NCBI GenBank assembly: GCA_026770585.1
Contig: MU646411.1
Coordinates: 556,909 to 567,666, forward strand
Length of the DNA stretch: 10,758 nucleotides
From: Baffinella frigidus
Taxonomy: Eukaryota; Cryptophyceae; Cryptomonadales; Baffinellaceae
Direction of reading: 5' to 3'
The position numbers and the translations under genes are program-made. The notes below the pieces were generated by a model, which worked only from the letters and a program-made list of their open reading frames with translations, was not told the origin of the DNA and did not search any database. Shown here piece after piece: positions 1-5,330 of this stretch; positions within the stretch are counted from its first letter, which is position 1, and the number at the start of each line of letters is the position of its first letter.

Positions 1-3
1 CCA

Positions 4-50
4 CACAGCGGTCTTCAAAGGGATGCCGAATAACCCCTGAGCGATAAGAC
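4..50 (+). repeat. Copy of a 47-bp terminal repeat, inverted relative to 10415-10461
   Basis: These 47 bases align without gaps to the reverse complement of 10415-10461, with about six mismatches by eye. Both begin CACAGCGG and end AATAACCCCT[A/G]AGCGATAAGAC. The partner forms the right end of an inverted-repeat element at 10303-10461, so the window may open inside a second copy of that element. A shorter related stretch with CACACAGCGGGCTACG lies near 3180. No coding potential is seen. Confidence 0.7.
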
Positions 51-82
51 ATACGACCCGCGCCCCCCCCTTCACCTCCTCC

Positions 83-118
83 CTCCCCTAAGGGTGGACG
101 CCCTAAGTCTTAGGGGAG
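83..118. repeat. Hairpin with 10-bp stem
   Basis: CTCCCCTAAG (83-92) is the exact reverse complement of CTTAGGGGAG (109-118), with a 16-base loop. The loop and stem edge contain AGGGTGGACGCCCTAAGT (91-108), which recurs exactly at 184-201, so an 18-bp direct repeat overlaps the hairpin. The role is unknown. Confidence 0.6.
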
Positions 119-183
119 AGAGACAGTGCGTTTATTGCGGATCAAAACCAAATTAGCCACCATGTATTCCCAGTCTGCCTCTG

Positions 184-201
184 AGGGTGGACGCCCTAAG
201 T
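184..201 (+). repeat. Second copy of 18-bp direct repeat
   Basis: This is an exact copy of 91-108 (AGGGTGGACGCCCTAAGT), 93 bases downstream. It lies just before a palindromic repeat at 219-279. Confidence 0.6.
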
Positions 202-218
202 CCGGCGTCAACTTGATT

Positions 219-279
219 ACGGCATTCCAAGTCACCTTACGGTATTCGCAATACGGTAGGGTGATACGAAATGCCGGAA
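219..279. repeat. Near-palindromic ~55-60 bp repeat, copy 1
   Basis: The left half (ACGGCATTCC...TACGGTATT) is an imperfect inverted copy of the right half (AATACGGTAGGGTGATACG...ATGCCGG), with roughly 20 of 28 positions pairing around CGC. Related copies lie at 330-386 and 4207-4262, and share GGTAT[T/G]CGCAAT-like centres and terminal GCCGG or TTCCGGA. This fits a small foldback or MITE-like dispersed repeat, but no target duplication was found. Confidence 0.55.
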
Positions 280-329
280 TTAGGCTGACACCGGAATTAG
301 TTCATCCATCTTTACTGCCAACCTGACTA

Positions 330-386
330 CGGAATTCCGTAGGGTGCTACGGTATGCAATACGGTAGAGAGAAATCGAATGCCGGG
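330..386. repeat. Near-palindromic repeat, copy 2
   Basis: It shares GTAGGGTGCTACGGTATGCA and the following AATACGGTAGAG with the copy at 4207-4262, with a few substitutions. It is about 50 bases downstream of copy 1. There is no coding potential. Confidence 0.55.
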
Positions 387-399
387 GTTGGGTTGCCGC

Positions 400-675
400 T
401 GGAATCAGGACCCCCTCTCCTACTGTTGTTTTCGTTGCTTCGGTCTGCACTCTGTACCAATCGGGAAACCATTCGACTTTAGGGTTATTCAGCATACGTT
501 ATTGACTACGGTAGGCCCTAGGGTTCCTAGGACATTGGAAGGTTGAGGAGTCTGCATATGTCGGTTGCCCGTCAGAACCTTTGTTTGCAGACGATACAGG
601 TTATTTTCTCGTTTCTAGGTACTTTGTGAGTCTGGTTGAACCGGCAGCCTGATTTTGGTAGAACCGGGAGCCTGA
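400..675. other. Intergenic stretch without recognised features
   Basis: I see no gene, RNA or clear repeat here. A short tandem phrase (GAACCGG[C/G]AGCCTGATTTT) occurs twice near 639-680 and leads into telomere-like DNA. An open frame on the minus strand through this stretch shows no recognisable domain. Confidence 0.4.
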
Positions 676-780
676 TTTTAGGGTTTAGTATTTAGGTTTT
701 ACCCTAAGCCCTGAACCCTGACGTAAACCCTTAACCCTAAACCCTAAACCCTGAATCCTAAACCCTAAACCCTCAACCCG
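676..780. repeat. Telomere-like block with head-to-head strand switch
   Basis: Bases 676-700 read as G-rich TTTAGGG-like DNA (TTTTAGGGTTTAG, TTTAGG). From 701 the strand switches to C-rich CCCTAAG, CCCTGAA and CCCTAAA heptamers up to about 780. The G-rich side is only about three degenerate units, the C-rich side about ten. Flanking sequence differs on the two sides. Confidence 0.7.
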
Positions 781-803
781 AAATCAGGTGCGGAGCGGCA
801 ATG

Positions 804-836
804 ACGAGCATGCGACCACTCCTAGGTTTCTCCCCC
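804..836 (+). repeat. Flanking repeat, left of telomere-like block
   Basis: The sequence starting ACGAGCATG and running through AGGTTT matches 1056-1089 at roughly three quarters of positions. The two copies bracket the heptamer block 832-1057 in direct orientation, so the block plus one flank looks like part of a larger tandem unit. Confidence 0.55.
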
Positions 837-1057
837 AAACCCCAAACCCCAAACCCCAAACCCCAAACCCTAAACCCTAAACCCTAAACCCTAAACCCGG
901 AACCCTAAACCTGGATCCCTAAACCCTAAACCCCAAACCCCAGACCCCAAACCCCAAACCCCAAACCCCAAACCCCAAACCCCAAACCCCAAACCCCAAA
1001 ACCGAAACCCTAAACCCTGAACCCCGAACCCCAAACCCCAAACCCTGAACCATAAAC
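832..1057 (-). repeat. Telomere-like heptamer array, mainly CCCCAAA
   Basis: Near-continuous 7-bp repeats, mainly CCCCAAA with CCCTAAA in the middle part (871-898) and scattered CCCTGAA. The TTTAGGG/TTTGGGG strand is the minus strand. Because seven is not a multiple of three, repeated translation gives the glycine/tryptophan-rich GLGFGVW-type peptide in several frames; this is not coding. Confidence 0.9.
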
Positions 1058-1089
1058 GAGCATGATACCACAGCCAGGTTTGTTCCTCC
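1056..1089 (+). repeat. Flanking repeat, right of telomere-like block
   Basis: Direct, diverged copy of 804-836 (ACGAGCATG, ACCAC, AGGTTT shared). It marks the right boundary of the CCCCAAA-rich array. Confidence 0.55.
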
Positions 1090-1140
1090 ACCATCAGCCT
1101 CCCGAAGGGAAGCGTTCAATCGAGTAGCGTTTTGCGTGTC

Positions 1141-1214
1141 TTCTTCGTTATTACTCTCAAGCCTGGAGATGGGTTGTTTCAAACGTTATGAGCCTCAAGA
1201 CGGGCCCGCTTCGG
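1141..1214 (+). repeat. Dispersed repeat, second copy near 10531-10600
   Basis: It shares CTCAAGCCTGG[A/G]GATG, CAAACGT, TATG and GCCCGCTTC in the same order and spacing, apart from small gaps, with 10531-10600. At the far copy the unit sits between R5 repeats and a terminal telomere-like array. No function is apparent. Confidence 0.55.
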
Positions 1215-1283
1215 CTCAGTGGCAGACCTCAGAGGTAAGCTGTACAACGCAAGGCAGTCACCTCGGACAGTTGGCTTCGGCGT

Positions 1284-1303
1284 CCGCGTGACCGGTCACG
1301 CGG
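1284..1303. repeat. Perfect 20-bp palindrome
   Basis: CCGCGTGACCGGTCACGCGG equals its own reverse complement. A further short inverted pair, AAACGTG (1341-1347) and CACGTTT (1356-1362), lies 40 bases downstream. The palindrome could be a protein-binding site or a remnant of an inverted-repeat element; nothing here decides. Confidence 0.6.
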
Positions 1304-1604
1304 GCGTTCACGAGCCTGCCGGCGGGGCTGTTCCAGAGGTAAACGTGTGTACGGTCACGTTTGCAAACTCAAGAGCTTTCCCTGGTTGCTCCGACTCTTT
1401 TGTAAGATCTTACCGCCGGTTTTCGAACCCACCAGATTGACAGCCTCATGACTTTCGACCAATCAGAGGTTCGAGTGGTACCAAGCCTGCAGGCTAATCT
1501 GATTATCCGATTATTGACCGTGCCGGTACAAAACCTGTCTGATTTAGTTAATATTGCCGGTTGAGTTAACAATCGAATGGCGGACTCTGCACACCACGGT
1601 GGGA

Positions 1605-1779
1605 TACCACACGAGGCTATCCATGCGAACAGAATAAAGGTCGATTGTAGCGTTTTGTGGGGAGAACTGGTCACGTGGTACCCGCTTTTCGGGCGCCACG
1701 TGACCAAACATATGAAAATTTCTACACAAACGCTTACAATCGACTGTTATTCTGTTCGCATGGATAGTCTCGTGTGGTA
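1605..1779. mobile_element. Foldback (long inverted-repeat) element, ~175 bp
   Basis: The left arm starts TACCACACGAG at 1605 and the right arm ends with its reverse complement at 1779. The outer ~46 bases of the arms pair with about three mismatches, then pair less well. At the centre GGTCACGTGG (1669-1678) pairs with CCACGTGACC (1696-1705). The element has no coding capacity of its own: open frames on both strands encode nearly the same peptide (containing IHANRI) because of the palindrome. No target-site duplication was seen. It resembles MITE or foldback elements in form only. Confidence 0.6.
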
Positions 1780-1810
1780 CGAGGGTTTCGTTGACCCCAG
1801 GTTCTGGGGA

Positions 1811-1905
1811 GAAACGTGACCAAATTTGCACCAGAAAAGCCGTAAAGTTCATTGCCTCAAGGCAAGTTGACTTCTGATGAAAGGTCCGTGGTCCACCGTG
1901 TTAAC
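1811..1905 (+). repeat. Dispersed repeat, inverted copy at 6272-6355
   Basis: It matches the reverse complement of 6272-6355 through CGTGACCAAATTTGCA, CCGTAAAGT, AAGTTGACTT, TGATGAAAGGT and GTCCACCGTGT, with small gaps and scattered substitutions. It lies about 30 bases to the right of the foldback element 1605-1779, and the two share the GTGACCAAA motif. Confidence 0.65.
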
Positions 1906-2055
1906 AAGAGCGCGGCCCACCGAGACAAAAGTCGAGAGTGGAACGTCTCAAAGCAAAAGTGGAACCTCTGTTAACTTAAGAAGTAACAGTGGATTCTGGC
2001 AGGTCTTATCAACGGGACTGCTTTTGTCGCTCGATCACTAGGTGTGTGCACCCTC
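1906..2055. other. Intergenic stretch without recognised gene
   Basis: No gene seen. AAAGTGGAAC-like phrases recur (1937-1965) and GTTAAC occurs twice (about 1900 and 1969). It leads directly into telomere-like DNA. Confidence 0.4.
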
Positions 2056-2379
2056 GCCCCCAAACCCCAAACCCTAAACCCTCAACCCTAAACCCTAAAC
2101 CCTGAACCCTAATCCCCAGACCCCAAACCCCAGAACCCAAACCCCATACCCCAAACCCAAAACCCAAAACCCAAACCCCAAACCCCACACCCTAAACCCT
2201 AAACCCTCACCCTGAAACCCCAAACCCCAAAACTTAAACTCAAAACCCCAAACTCCAAAACCCAAACACCAAACACCAAACACCAATCACCAAACACCAA
2301 ACCCAAACCCCAAACCCCAAACCCCAAACCCCAAACCCCAAACCCCAACCCCGACACCCTGAACCCCAAACCCCAAATC
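2056..2379 (-). repeat. Telomere-like heptamer array
   Basis: A run of CCCTAAA, CCCCAAA and CCCAAAA-type repeats, less regular than most, with a sub-block of CACCAAA repeats at about 2267-2300 and a CCCCAAA block at about 2303-2345. It ends at a short unique spacer (2380-2448). The G-rich strand is the minus strand. Confidence 0.9.
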
Positions 2380-2448
2380 AGGGGTGCTGGTCGTGCACTC
2401 TCCAACGGACGGGATCCACCACTATCTGGACCACCCGGCGCGGTACAC

Positions 2449-2617
2449 TAAGCCCTAAACCTTCAACCCTAAACCCCAATCCCCAAACCCTACACCCGAA
2501 ACCCGAAACCCGAAACCCTACACCCCAAACCCCAAACCCCAAACCCTAAACCCTTTTACCCCAAACCCTGTACCCTAAACACCAAACCCTAAACCCTAAA
2601 CCCTGAACCCCAAACCA
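2449..2617 (-). repeat. Telomere-like heptamer array
   Basis: Degenerate CCCTAAA, CCCCAAA, CCCGAAA (three in a row around 2494-2515) and ACCCTGTA-type units. Orientation is the same as the preceding array, so the two are probably one tract split by a 69-bp spacer. Confidence 0.88.
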
Positions 2618-2721
2618 TGGGGACCGGCAGGGGGCGGGTAATAGACGCGGGACGCGCCCCGGAGGCAGCAGTACGAACCCCGCCCCGAAACCCTCCACCA
2701 GCCCTCCCAAGTGGCTCAAAT

Positions 2722-2846
2722 AGTGCCCTGGAAGGTCTTTGATTTTACCTTGGATCGGGGTCACTTTTGACCCCGATGTCAAGGGTAATCGAAAATGTCC
2801 CGAAACCCTAGCGAGATTCTTCAAGAGCCTACCATGACAGGGCACT
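2722..2846. repeat. Nested inverted repeats
   Basis: The outer pair AGTGCCCTG (2722-2730) and CAGGGCACT (2838-2846) is exact. Off-centre inside it, ATCGGGGTCA (2754-2763) and TGACCCCGAT (2768-2777) form an exact 10-bp stem with a 4-base loop, flanked by weaker pairing. This could be a degraded foldback element. The minus-strand frame across it shows no known domain. Confidence 0.5.
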
Positions 2847-2901
2847 CGAAACATCCACTTTTGACATCTTTCGAGGGAAATGCCTTGAATTCTTAAGTCA
2901 A

Positions 2902-2921
2902 CCGCGCCAGATCTGGCGCGG
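2902..2921. repeat. Perfect 20-bp palindrome
   Basis: CCGCGCCAGATCTGGCGCGG is its own reverse complement. It follows GAATTCTTAAGTCAA, which resembles the TTAAGTCAA phrase in the arms of the element at 4527-4676. Confidence 0.6.
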
Positions 2922-2966
2922 ATAAGGCGTCGGTTTCCCTCGATCATTCTGGCGTGGTAGGTTCAT

Positions 2967-3004
2967 AGAGATTTTTGCCTGGGCTAGAGATTCTTGCATG
3001 GGCT
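2967..3004 (+). repeat. Two 19-bp tandem units
   Basis: AGAGATTTTTGCCTGGGCT (2967-2985) is followed directly by AGAGATTCTTGCATGGGCT (2986-3004), two mismatches apart. It lies immediately upstream of R1 copy 1. Confidence 0.65.
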
Positions 3005-3010
3005 CAGAGC

Positions 3011-3123
3011 CTAGCTCTGTCTCGCTCTATTTGGGCTCACCAGTTTCGTGAGCCGGAGCTCGTTTCCGCTCCAAAGTTGACGCATTTGTTCCGCATACCT
3101 GGGATCTCAACTTGAGAATAGTC
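3011..3123 (+). repeat. R1 113-bp dispersed repeat, copy 1
   Basis: It aligns gap-free over 113 bases with 4309-4421 and 6656-6768. Shared landmarks in order are CTCTGTCTC, CTATTTGGGCTCACC, a short hairpin, TTTCCGCTCC, AAAGTTGACG, TTGT[A/T]CCGCA and GAGAATAGT. The hairpin here is GGCTCAC (3034-3040) with GTGAGCC (3048-3054). There is no shared open frame. It could be a non-coding RNA-derived repeat or part of a larger segmental duplication. Confidence 0.75.
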
Positions 3124-3375
3124 GGTTAATATGAGTGACGCACAGTTGGGAGGTGGGCTGTCAGATCCGCAAACGGGTTCACACAGCGGGCTACGCAGGG
3201 GACATATGGCCAGTCTGACAGTCAACCCGAGCGAGACAGAGCAAGAAACCCTGCACCATCGCTACCTCGAGGACGCCTCGATTACCCTAGGGCCTACTCT
3301 AACTTATTGCCGTCTACCTACTACCCTCGCCTCACGGCTAGATCTCACCCCGCGCCGCCAGCATAACCCCTTCAC
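3124..3375. other. Stretch without a supported gene
   Basis: Open frames cross this stretch on both strands but show no recognisable domain or start context, and the plus-strand one runs into telomere-like repeats. CACACAGCGGGCTACG near 3180 resembles the ends of the 10303-10461 element. Confidence 0.4.
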
Positions 3376-3501
3376 CTTCAACCCCCAACCCCTAACCTTT
3401 ACCCGTAACCCCTAACTCCTAAACCCCAAACCCTAAACCCTAAACCCTAAACCCCAACCCCCAAGCCCCAAACCCCAAACCCCAAACCCCAAACCCCAAC
3501 C
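3376..3501 (-). repeat. Telomere-like heptamer array
   Basis: It starts degenerate (CCCCCAA, CCCCTAA, CCCGTAA) and becomes regular CCCTAAA then CCCCAAA toward 3500. The G-rich strand is minus. Confidence 0.9.
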
Positions 3502-3523
3502 ATAGGTCCCGCCGGGCCCCGCA

Positions 3524-3670
3524 AGCACAGAGAGCCTAGCGCCGCCCCCACTCGACGAATCATCAGGCTTCGCCGCCACGCACGCCACCGGGTAAGGGGT
3601 GTAAATAGTATAGTAAATCACAGTAAATTGCTGGTGAAAAACAGAACGACCCGCCGGTGATGTATAGTTC
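3524..3670 (+). repeat. R2 dispersed repeat, copy A (uninterrupted)
   Basis: Contains GCGCCGCCCCC, CTCGACGA, TCAGGCTTCGCCGCCACGCA, GCCACCGGGTAAGGG, AGTAAATTGCTG and AGAACGACC. Copies B and C follow in tandem at 3741 and 3991. This copy carries neither of the inverted-repeat insertions found in B and C, so it serves as an empty-site reference. Confidence 0.75.
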
Positions 3671-3740
3671 TTAGCAAATTTGCACGGGGGAAACGGATTG
3701 GTATGCAAAGGCTACAGCCAGCCTTGCGGGGTGTGCCGGG

Positions 3741-3985
3741 AGGACAGAGATCCCCGCGCCGCCCCCGCTCGACGACTCCTCAGGCTTCTACGCCACGCAC
3801 GCCACCGGGTATAGGGTGTAACTGGTGTAGTAAATTGCAGTAAATTGCTGATTGTCCCTTAAGTGCCCAGGCCGTCAAATTTGATGGCCAAGAGGTCCTA
3901 GTTAGGTCCTAGGACCCTACCGTAGGGCGTATGTGCCTACTGGGCACTTAAGGGATAGCTTAGAACGACCTGGGGGTGATTTACA
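3741..3985 (+). repeat. R2 copy B, interrupted by an inverted-repeat element
   Basis: It matches copy A from GACAGAGA through GCGCCGCCCCC, CACGCACGCCACCGGGTA and AGTAAATTGCTG to 3854, then resumes at AGAACGACC (about 3962) with GGTGATTTACA. The break holds a 101-bp inverted-repeat element (3855-3955). Confidence 0.7.
3855..3955. mobile_element. 101-bp element with perfect 16-bp terminal inverted repeats
   Basis: TCCCTTAAGTGCCCAG (3855-3870) is the exact reverse complement of CTGGGCACTTAAGGGA (3940-3955). The interior holds a near-palindrome GGCCGTCAAATTTGATGGCC (3870-3889) and further short palindromes (GGTCCTAGGACC-like, CCTACCGTAGG). It lies where copy B departs from copy A. The flanks GCTG (3847) and GCTT (3958) match at only three of four positions and the junction lengths differ from copy A, so a target-site duplication is not established. 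Confidence 0.6.
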
Positions 3986-4012
3986 CCACTCGACGACTCC
4001 TCAGGCGTCGCC

Positions 4013-4016
4013 ACCC
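4013..4016 (+). repeat. Apparent 4-bp target-site duplication ACCC (left)
   Basis: ACCC here and at 4148-4151 bracket the element 4017-4147. Copy A of R2 has a single tetramer-length segment (GCCA) at the equivalent position. Confidence 0.65.
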
Positions 4017-4147
4017 TAATCCGGGAACAAGTATTTTTCTTTTAAAAGCTGGTAATGAAAATTACTACACAACGGGTCATGTCCGAAGCAATTGTGTGGT
4101 AATTTTCGTGCAGATTGTTTGAAAGAAACATACTTGTTCCCGGATGA
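4017..4147. mobile_element. 131-bp palindromic element with terminal inverted repeats
   Basis: The left end TAATCCGGGAACAAGTAT (4017-4034) pairs with the right end ATACTTGTTCCCGGATGA (4130-4147), one mismatch in 18. A second inverted pair lies inside: GAAAATTACTACACAA (4057-4072) with TTGTGTGGTAATTTTC (4092-4107), one mismatch. Much of the intervening sequence also pairs weakly, so the whole element folds back on itself. ACCC flanks both ends. It encodes nothing, and would need a transposase from elsewhere; the transposase family cannot be named from these ends. Confidence 0.72.
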
Positions 4148-4151
4148 ACCC
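4148..4151 (+). repeat. Apparent 4-bp target-site duplication ACCC (right)
   Basis: Matches 4013-4016. One copy is removed when the insertion site is restored to match R2 copy A. Confidence 0.65.
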
Positions 4152-4206
4152 CGCACGCCACCGGGTAAGGGTGAACACCCCAATTCCCGCGCCAACCCAA
4201 TTCCCG

Positions 4207-4262
4207 CGGTCTGTAGGGTGCCACGGTATGCAATGCGGTAGAGTGATACGGAATTCCGGAAA
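4207..4262. repeat. Near-palindromic repeat, copy 3
   Basis: Third copy of the family at 219-279 and 330-386: GTAGGGTGCCACGGTATGCA followed by ATGCGGTAGAGTGATACGGA and TTCCGGA. Confidence 0.6.
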
Positions 4263-4308
4263 TCGGTTGATGCACTCAGGCCTCGACGCCGCGCACCACG
4301 CCGGGTAT

Positions 4309-4421
4309 CTAGCTCTGCCTCAGTCTATTTGGGCTCACCAATCAGGTGAGCCCGGGCGCGTTTTCGCTGCAAAGTTGACGGGTTTGTACCGCAGACCCAG
4401 CGTGTCAACTTACGACGAGTC
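4309..4421 (+). repeat. R1 113-bp dispersed repeat, copy 2
   Basis: Gap-free alignment with copies 1 and 3. Its hairpin is the most complete: GGGCTCACC (4331-4339), loop AATCA, GGTGAGCCC (4345-4353). Followed by an R3 copy in the same order as at 6656-6949, so R1 and R3 form one larger duplicated segment. Confidence 0.75.
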
Positions 4422-4522
4422 CGCTACCCCGACTGAGGCACGCCGCTGGGTATCCCGGCACCTCGTTTGAAACGATTTTTCGTGGGACATTCTGTCTGGG
4501 ATGTGATGAGAGCATCAACGCT

Positions 4523-4526
4523 AGTT
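4523..4526 (+). repeat. Apparent 4-bp target-site duplication AGTT (left)
   Basis: AGTT here and at 4677-4680 flank the palindromic element. Joining the flanks with one AGTT gives CAACGCTAGTTGGTGG, which aligns to CAACGTTATTTGGTGG in R3 copy 2 with two substitutions and no gap. Confidence 0.75.
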
Positions 4527-4676
4527 TTATCTCAGAAAACGAGTTCTAAAACTCGTTTTCTTAAGTCAATTCCTCTACAAATTCGTCAACTTATTCTTTA
4601 CTCTCCACATAAGTTGACAAATTTGTAGGAGAATTGACTTAAGAAAACGAGTTTTAGAACTCGTTTTCTGAGATAA
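4527..4676. mobile_element. 150-bp near-perfect palindromic element
   Basis: The arms 4527-4594 and 4609-4676 are 68 bases each and pair with three mismatches around a 14-base loop. The ends are TTATCTCAG and CTGAGATAA. Each arm contains a smaller hairpin: AGAAAACGAGTT and AACTCGTTTTCT around CTAA (4534-4561 on the left). The inner arms carry TTAAGTCAATT and GTCAACTTA, phrases seen in other repeats here. It is flanked by AGTT on both sides and interrupts an R3 copy whose paralogue at 6870-6949 lacks it. There is no coding capacity. The high arm identity suggests it is recent or kept alike by gene conversion. Confidence 0.8.
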
Positions 4677-4680
4677 AGTT
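4677..4680 (+). repeat. Apparent 4-bp target-site duplication AGTT (right)
   Basis: Matches 4523-4526; see the element 4527-4676. Confidence 0.75.
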
Positions 4681-4701
4681 GGTGGGGCATGCGTGAGGTC
4701 C

Positions 4702-4831
4702 CACACCCTGCGGAGGAGGTGGGTAGTGCAAGGCTTTGATCGCAGAGGGCGCTTTTGACCTTTGACCACGCTTTGTTTGCAGGCGGTGGTTGTGGCTGTA
4801 TCGGAGGGGCTCAAAACCTGATGAAGTCGGG
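4702..4831. other. Stretch without recognised features
   Basis: No gene, RNA or clear repeat seen. A minus-strand open frame runs from here into the palindromic element and has no recognisable domain. Confidence 0.35.
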
Positions 4832-4879
4832 CGTGCAGGTCGTGTCCGTCTGGAGAGCGAAAGTGGACACGCCAGGGTG
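4832..4879 (+). repeat. 48-bp direct repeat, left copy
   Basis: Matches 4981-5028 at 46 of 48 positions. Within it CGTGTCC (4841-4847) pairs with GGACACG (4865-4871). The two copies flank a 101-bp segment holding a perfect 21-bp inverted repeat and a partial reversed R1 copy. Confidence 0.75.
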
Positions 4880-4888
4880 TCGTGTCCC

Positions 4889-4938
4889 TGTCAACTTAGG
4901 AATAGTCCGCCAAGGACCGGACTATTCCTAAGTTGACA
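4889..4938. repeat. Perfect 21-bp inverted repeat
   Basis: TGTCAACTTAGGAATAGTCC plus G (4889-4909) is the exact reverse complement of 4918-4938, with an 8-base loop. The right arm is the end of a minus-strand R1 copy (4911-4982), so the left arm looks like an inverted duplication of the R1 end rather than an independent insertion. Confidence 0.72.
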
Positions 4939-4982
4939 TGCTCGGTGTGCGATACAAATCCGTCAACTTTGGCGGGAAAACG
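4911..4982 (-). repeat. R1 dispersed repeat, partial copy 4 (reverse)
   Basis: On the minus strand it reads CGTTTTC, AAAGTTGACGGATTTGT, CGCA, TGTCAACTTAGGAATAGTCC, in the order of the downstream half of R1. The upstream hairpin half is absent. Confidence 0.65.
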
Positions 4983-5028
4983 TGCAGGTCGTGTCCGTCT
5001 GGGGAGCGAAAGTGGACACGACAGGGTG
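4981..5028 (+). repeat. 48-bp direct repeat, right copy
   Basis: Second copy of 4832-4879, two substitutions apart. It is followed within 30 bases by G-rich telomere-like DNA. Confidence 0.75.
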
Positions 5029-5057
5029 CCGGACCCCGCATCGCATCCGAGGTACGG

Positions 5058-5172
5058 GGGGTTAGGGTTTTAGGGTTTTAGGGTTCTAGGGTTTTAGGGG
5101 TTTGTGGTGTAGGGGTTTTGAGGTTGATGGGTTGAGGGGTTGGGGGTAGGGTATGGTTTCAGGGTTTCAGGT
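5058..5172 (+). repeat. Telomere-like array in opposite (G-rich) orientation
   Basis: GGGTTTTAGGGTTTTAGGG-type octamers and heptamers, then more degenerate GGGGTTT and GAGGGGTT units. The G-rich strand is the plus strand here, opposite to most arrays in the window. The 8-bp spacing GGGTTTTA resembles the TTTTAGGG telomere known from Chlamydomonas, but only a few units show it. Confidence 0.85.
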
Positions 5173-5292
5173 TGCTGGTGCGTACATGCAGGATATGGCT
5201 GCCTGTTTGGGGGCTGGAGAGAGTCTGCATACGTATCTACAATTGCCTTCAGTTTCGTCGGGCTGCATTCTCCATCCCAGTGACCTACACCC
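5173..5292. other. Stretch without recognised features
   Basis: Nothing supported. Open frames run through it on both strands without known motifs. Confidence 0.35.
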
Positions 5293-5324
5293 GTTTCACA
5301 CGTGAGTCCCGCGCACGTTTCAGC
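5293..5324 (+). repeat. Box repeat, diverged partial copy
   Basis: CGTTTCACACGTGAGTCCCG followed by CGCACGTTTCAG resembles GGTTTCAAACGAGAGTCCCG followed by CGCAGGTTCTG at 5813 and 6193. It is the outermost of four copies of this GAGTCCCGCGCA box. Confidence 0.5.
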
Positions 5325-5330
5325 CCAAAG

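Larger units (their letters stand above)
3991..4180 (+). repeat. R2 copy C, interrupted by an inverted-repeat element
   Basis: It starts CGACGACTCCTCAGGC and continues after the insertion at 4152 with CGCACGCCACCGGGTAAGGG. Removing 4017-4147 plus one copy of ACCC restores an alignment to copy A with no gap and three substitutions over the 30 bases around the site. Confidence 0.75.
4467..4701 (+). repeat. R3 copy 1, interrupted by a palindromic element
   Basis: The outer parts (TTTTCGTGGGACATTC, GGGATGTGATGAGAGCA, TCAACG, and GGTGGGGCATGCGTGAG) match 6870-6949, which is uninterrupted. The interruption is the element 4527-4676 plus one AGTT. Confidence 0.78.

Noticed and set aside
832-1057. 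CCCCAAA arrays as a ciliate-type telomere
   Set aside because: Ciliate telomeres are CCCCAA or CCCCAAAA. Here the period is 7 and CCCCAAA intergrades with CCCTAAA, so a variant of the TTTAGGG type fits better.
891-1182. Open frames rich in GLGFGVW-type repeats (also at 2095-2405, 3433-3708, 8756-9167)
   Set aside because: They are translations of 7-bp tandem repeats. Seven is not a multiple of three, so the same periodic peptide appears in several frames, and no start or domain evidence supports a protein.
1419-1480. tRNA-like TTCGAA/GGTTCGAG signals
   Set aside because: The T-loop-like words lack a 5-bp T stem, and no D arm, anticodon arm or acceptor stem could be placed around them.
1544-1852. 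Overlapping frames on both strands containing IHANRI and MDSLVWY
   Set aside because: Both arise from the long inverted repeat 1605-1779, which gives near-identical peptides on both strands. No domain is recognised.
3131-3415. 94-codon plus-strand frame starting MSDAQLGGG
   Set aside because: Ends inside a telomere-like array and shows no recognisable motif; a minus-strand frame overlaps it.
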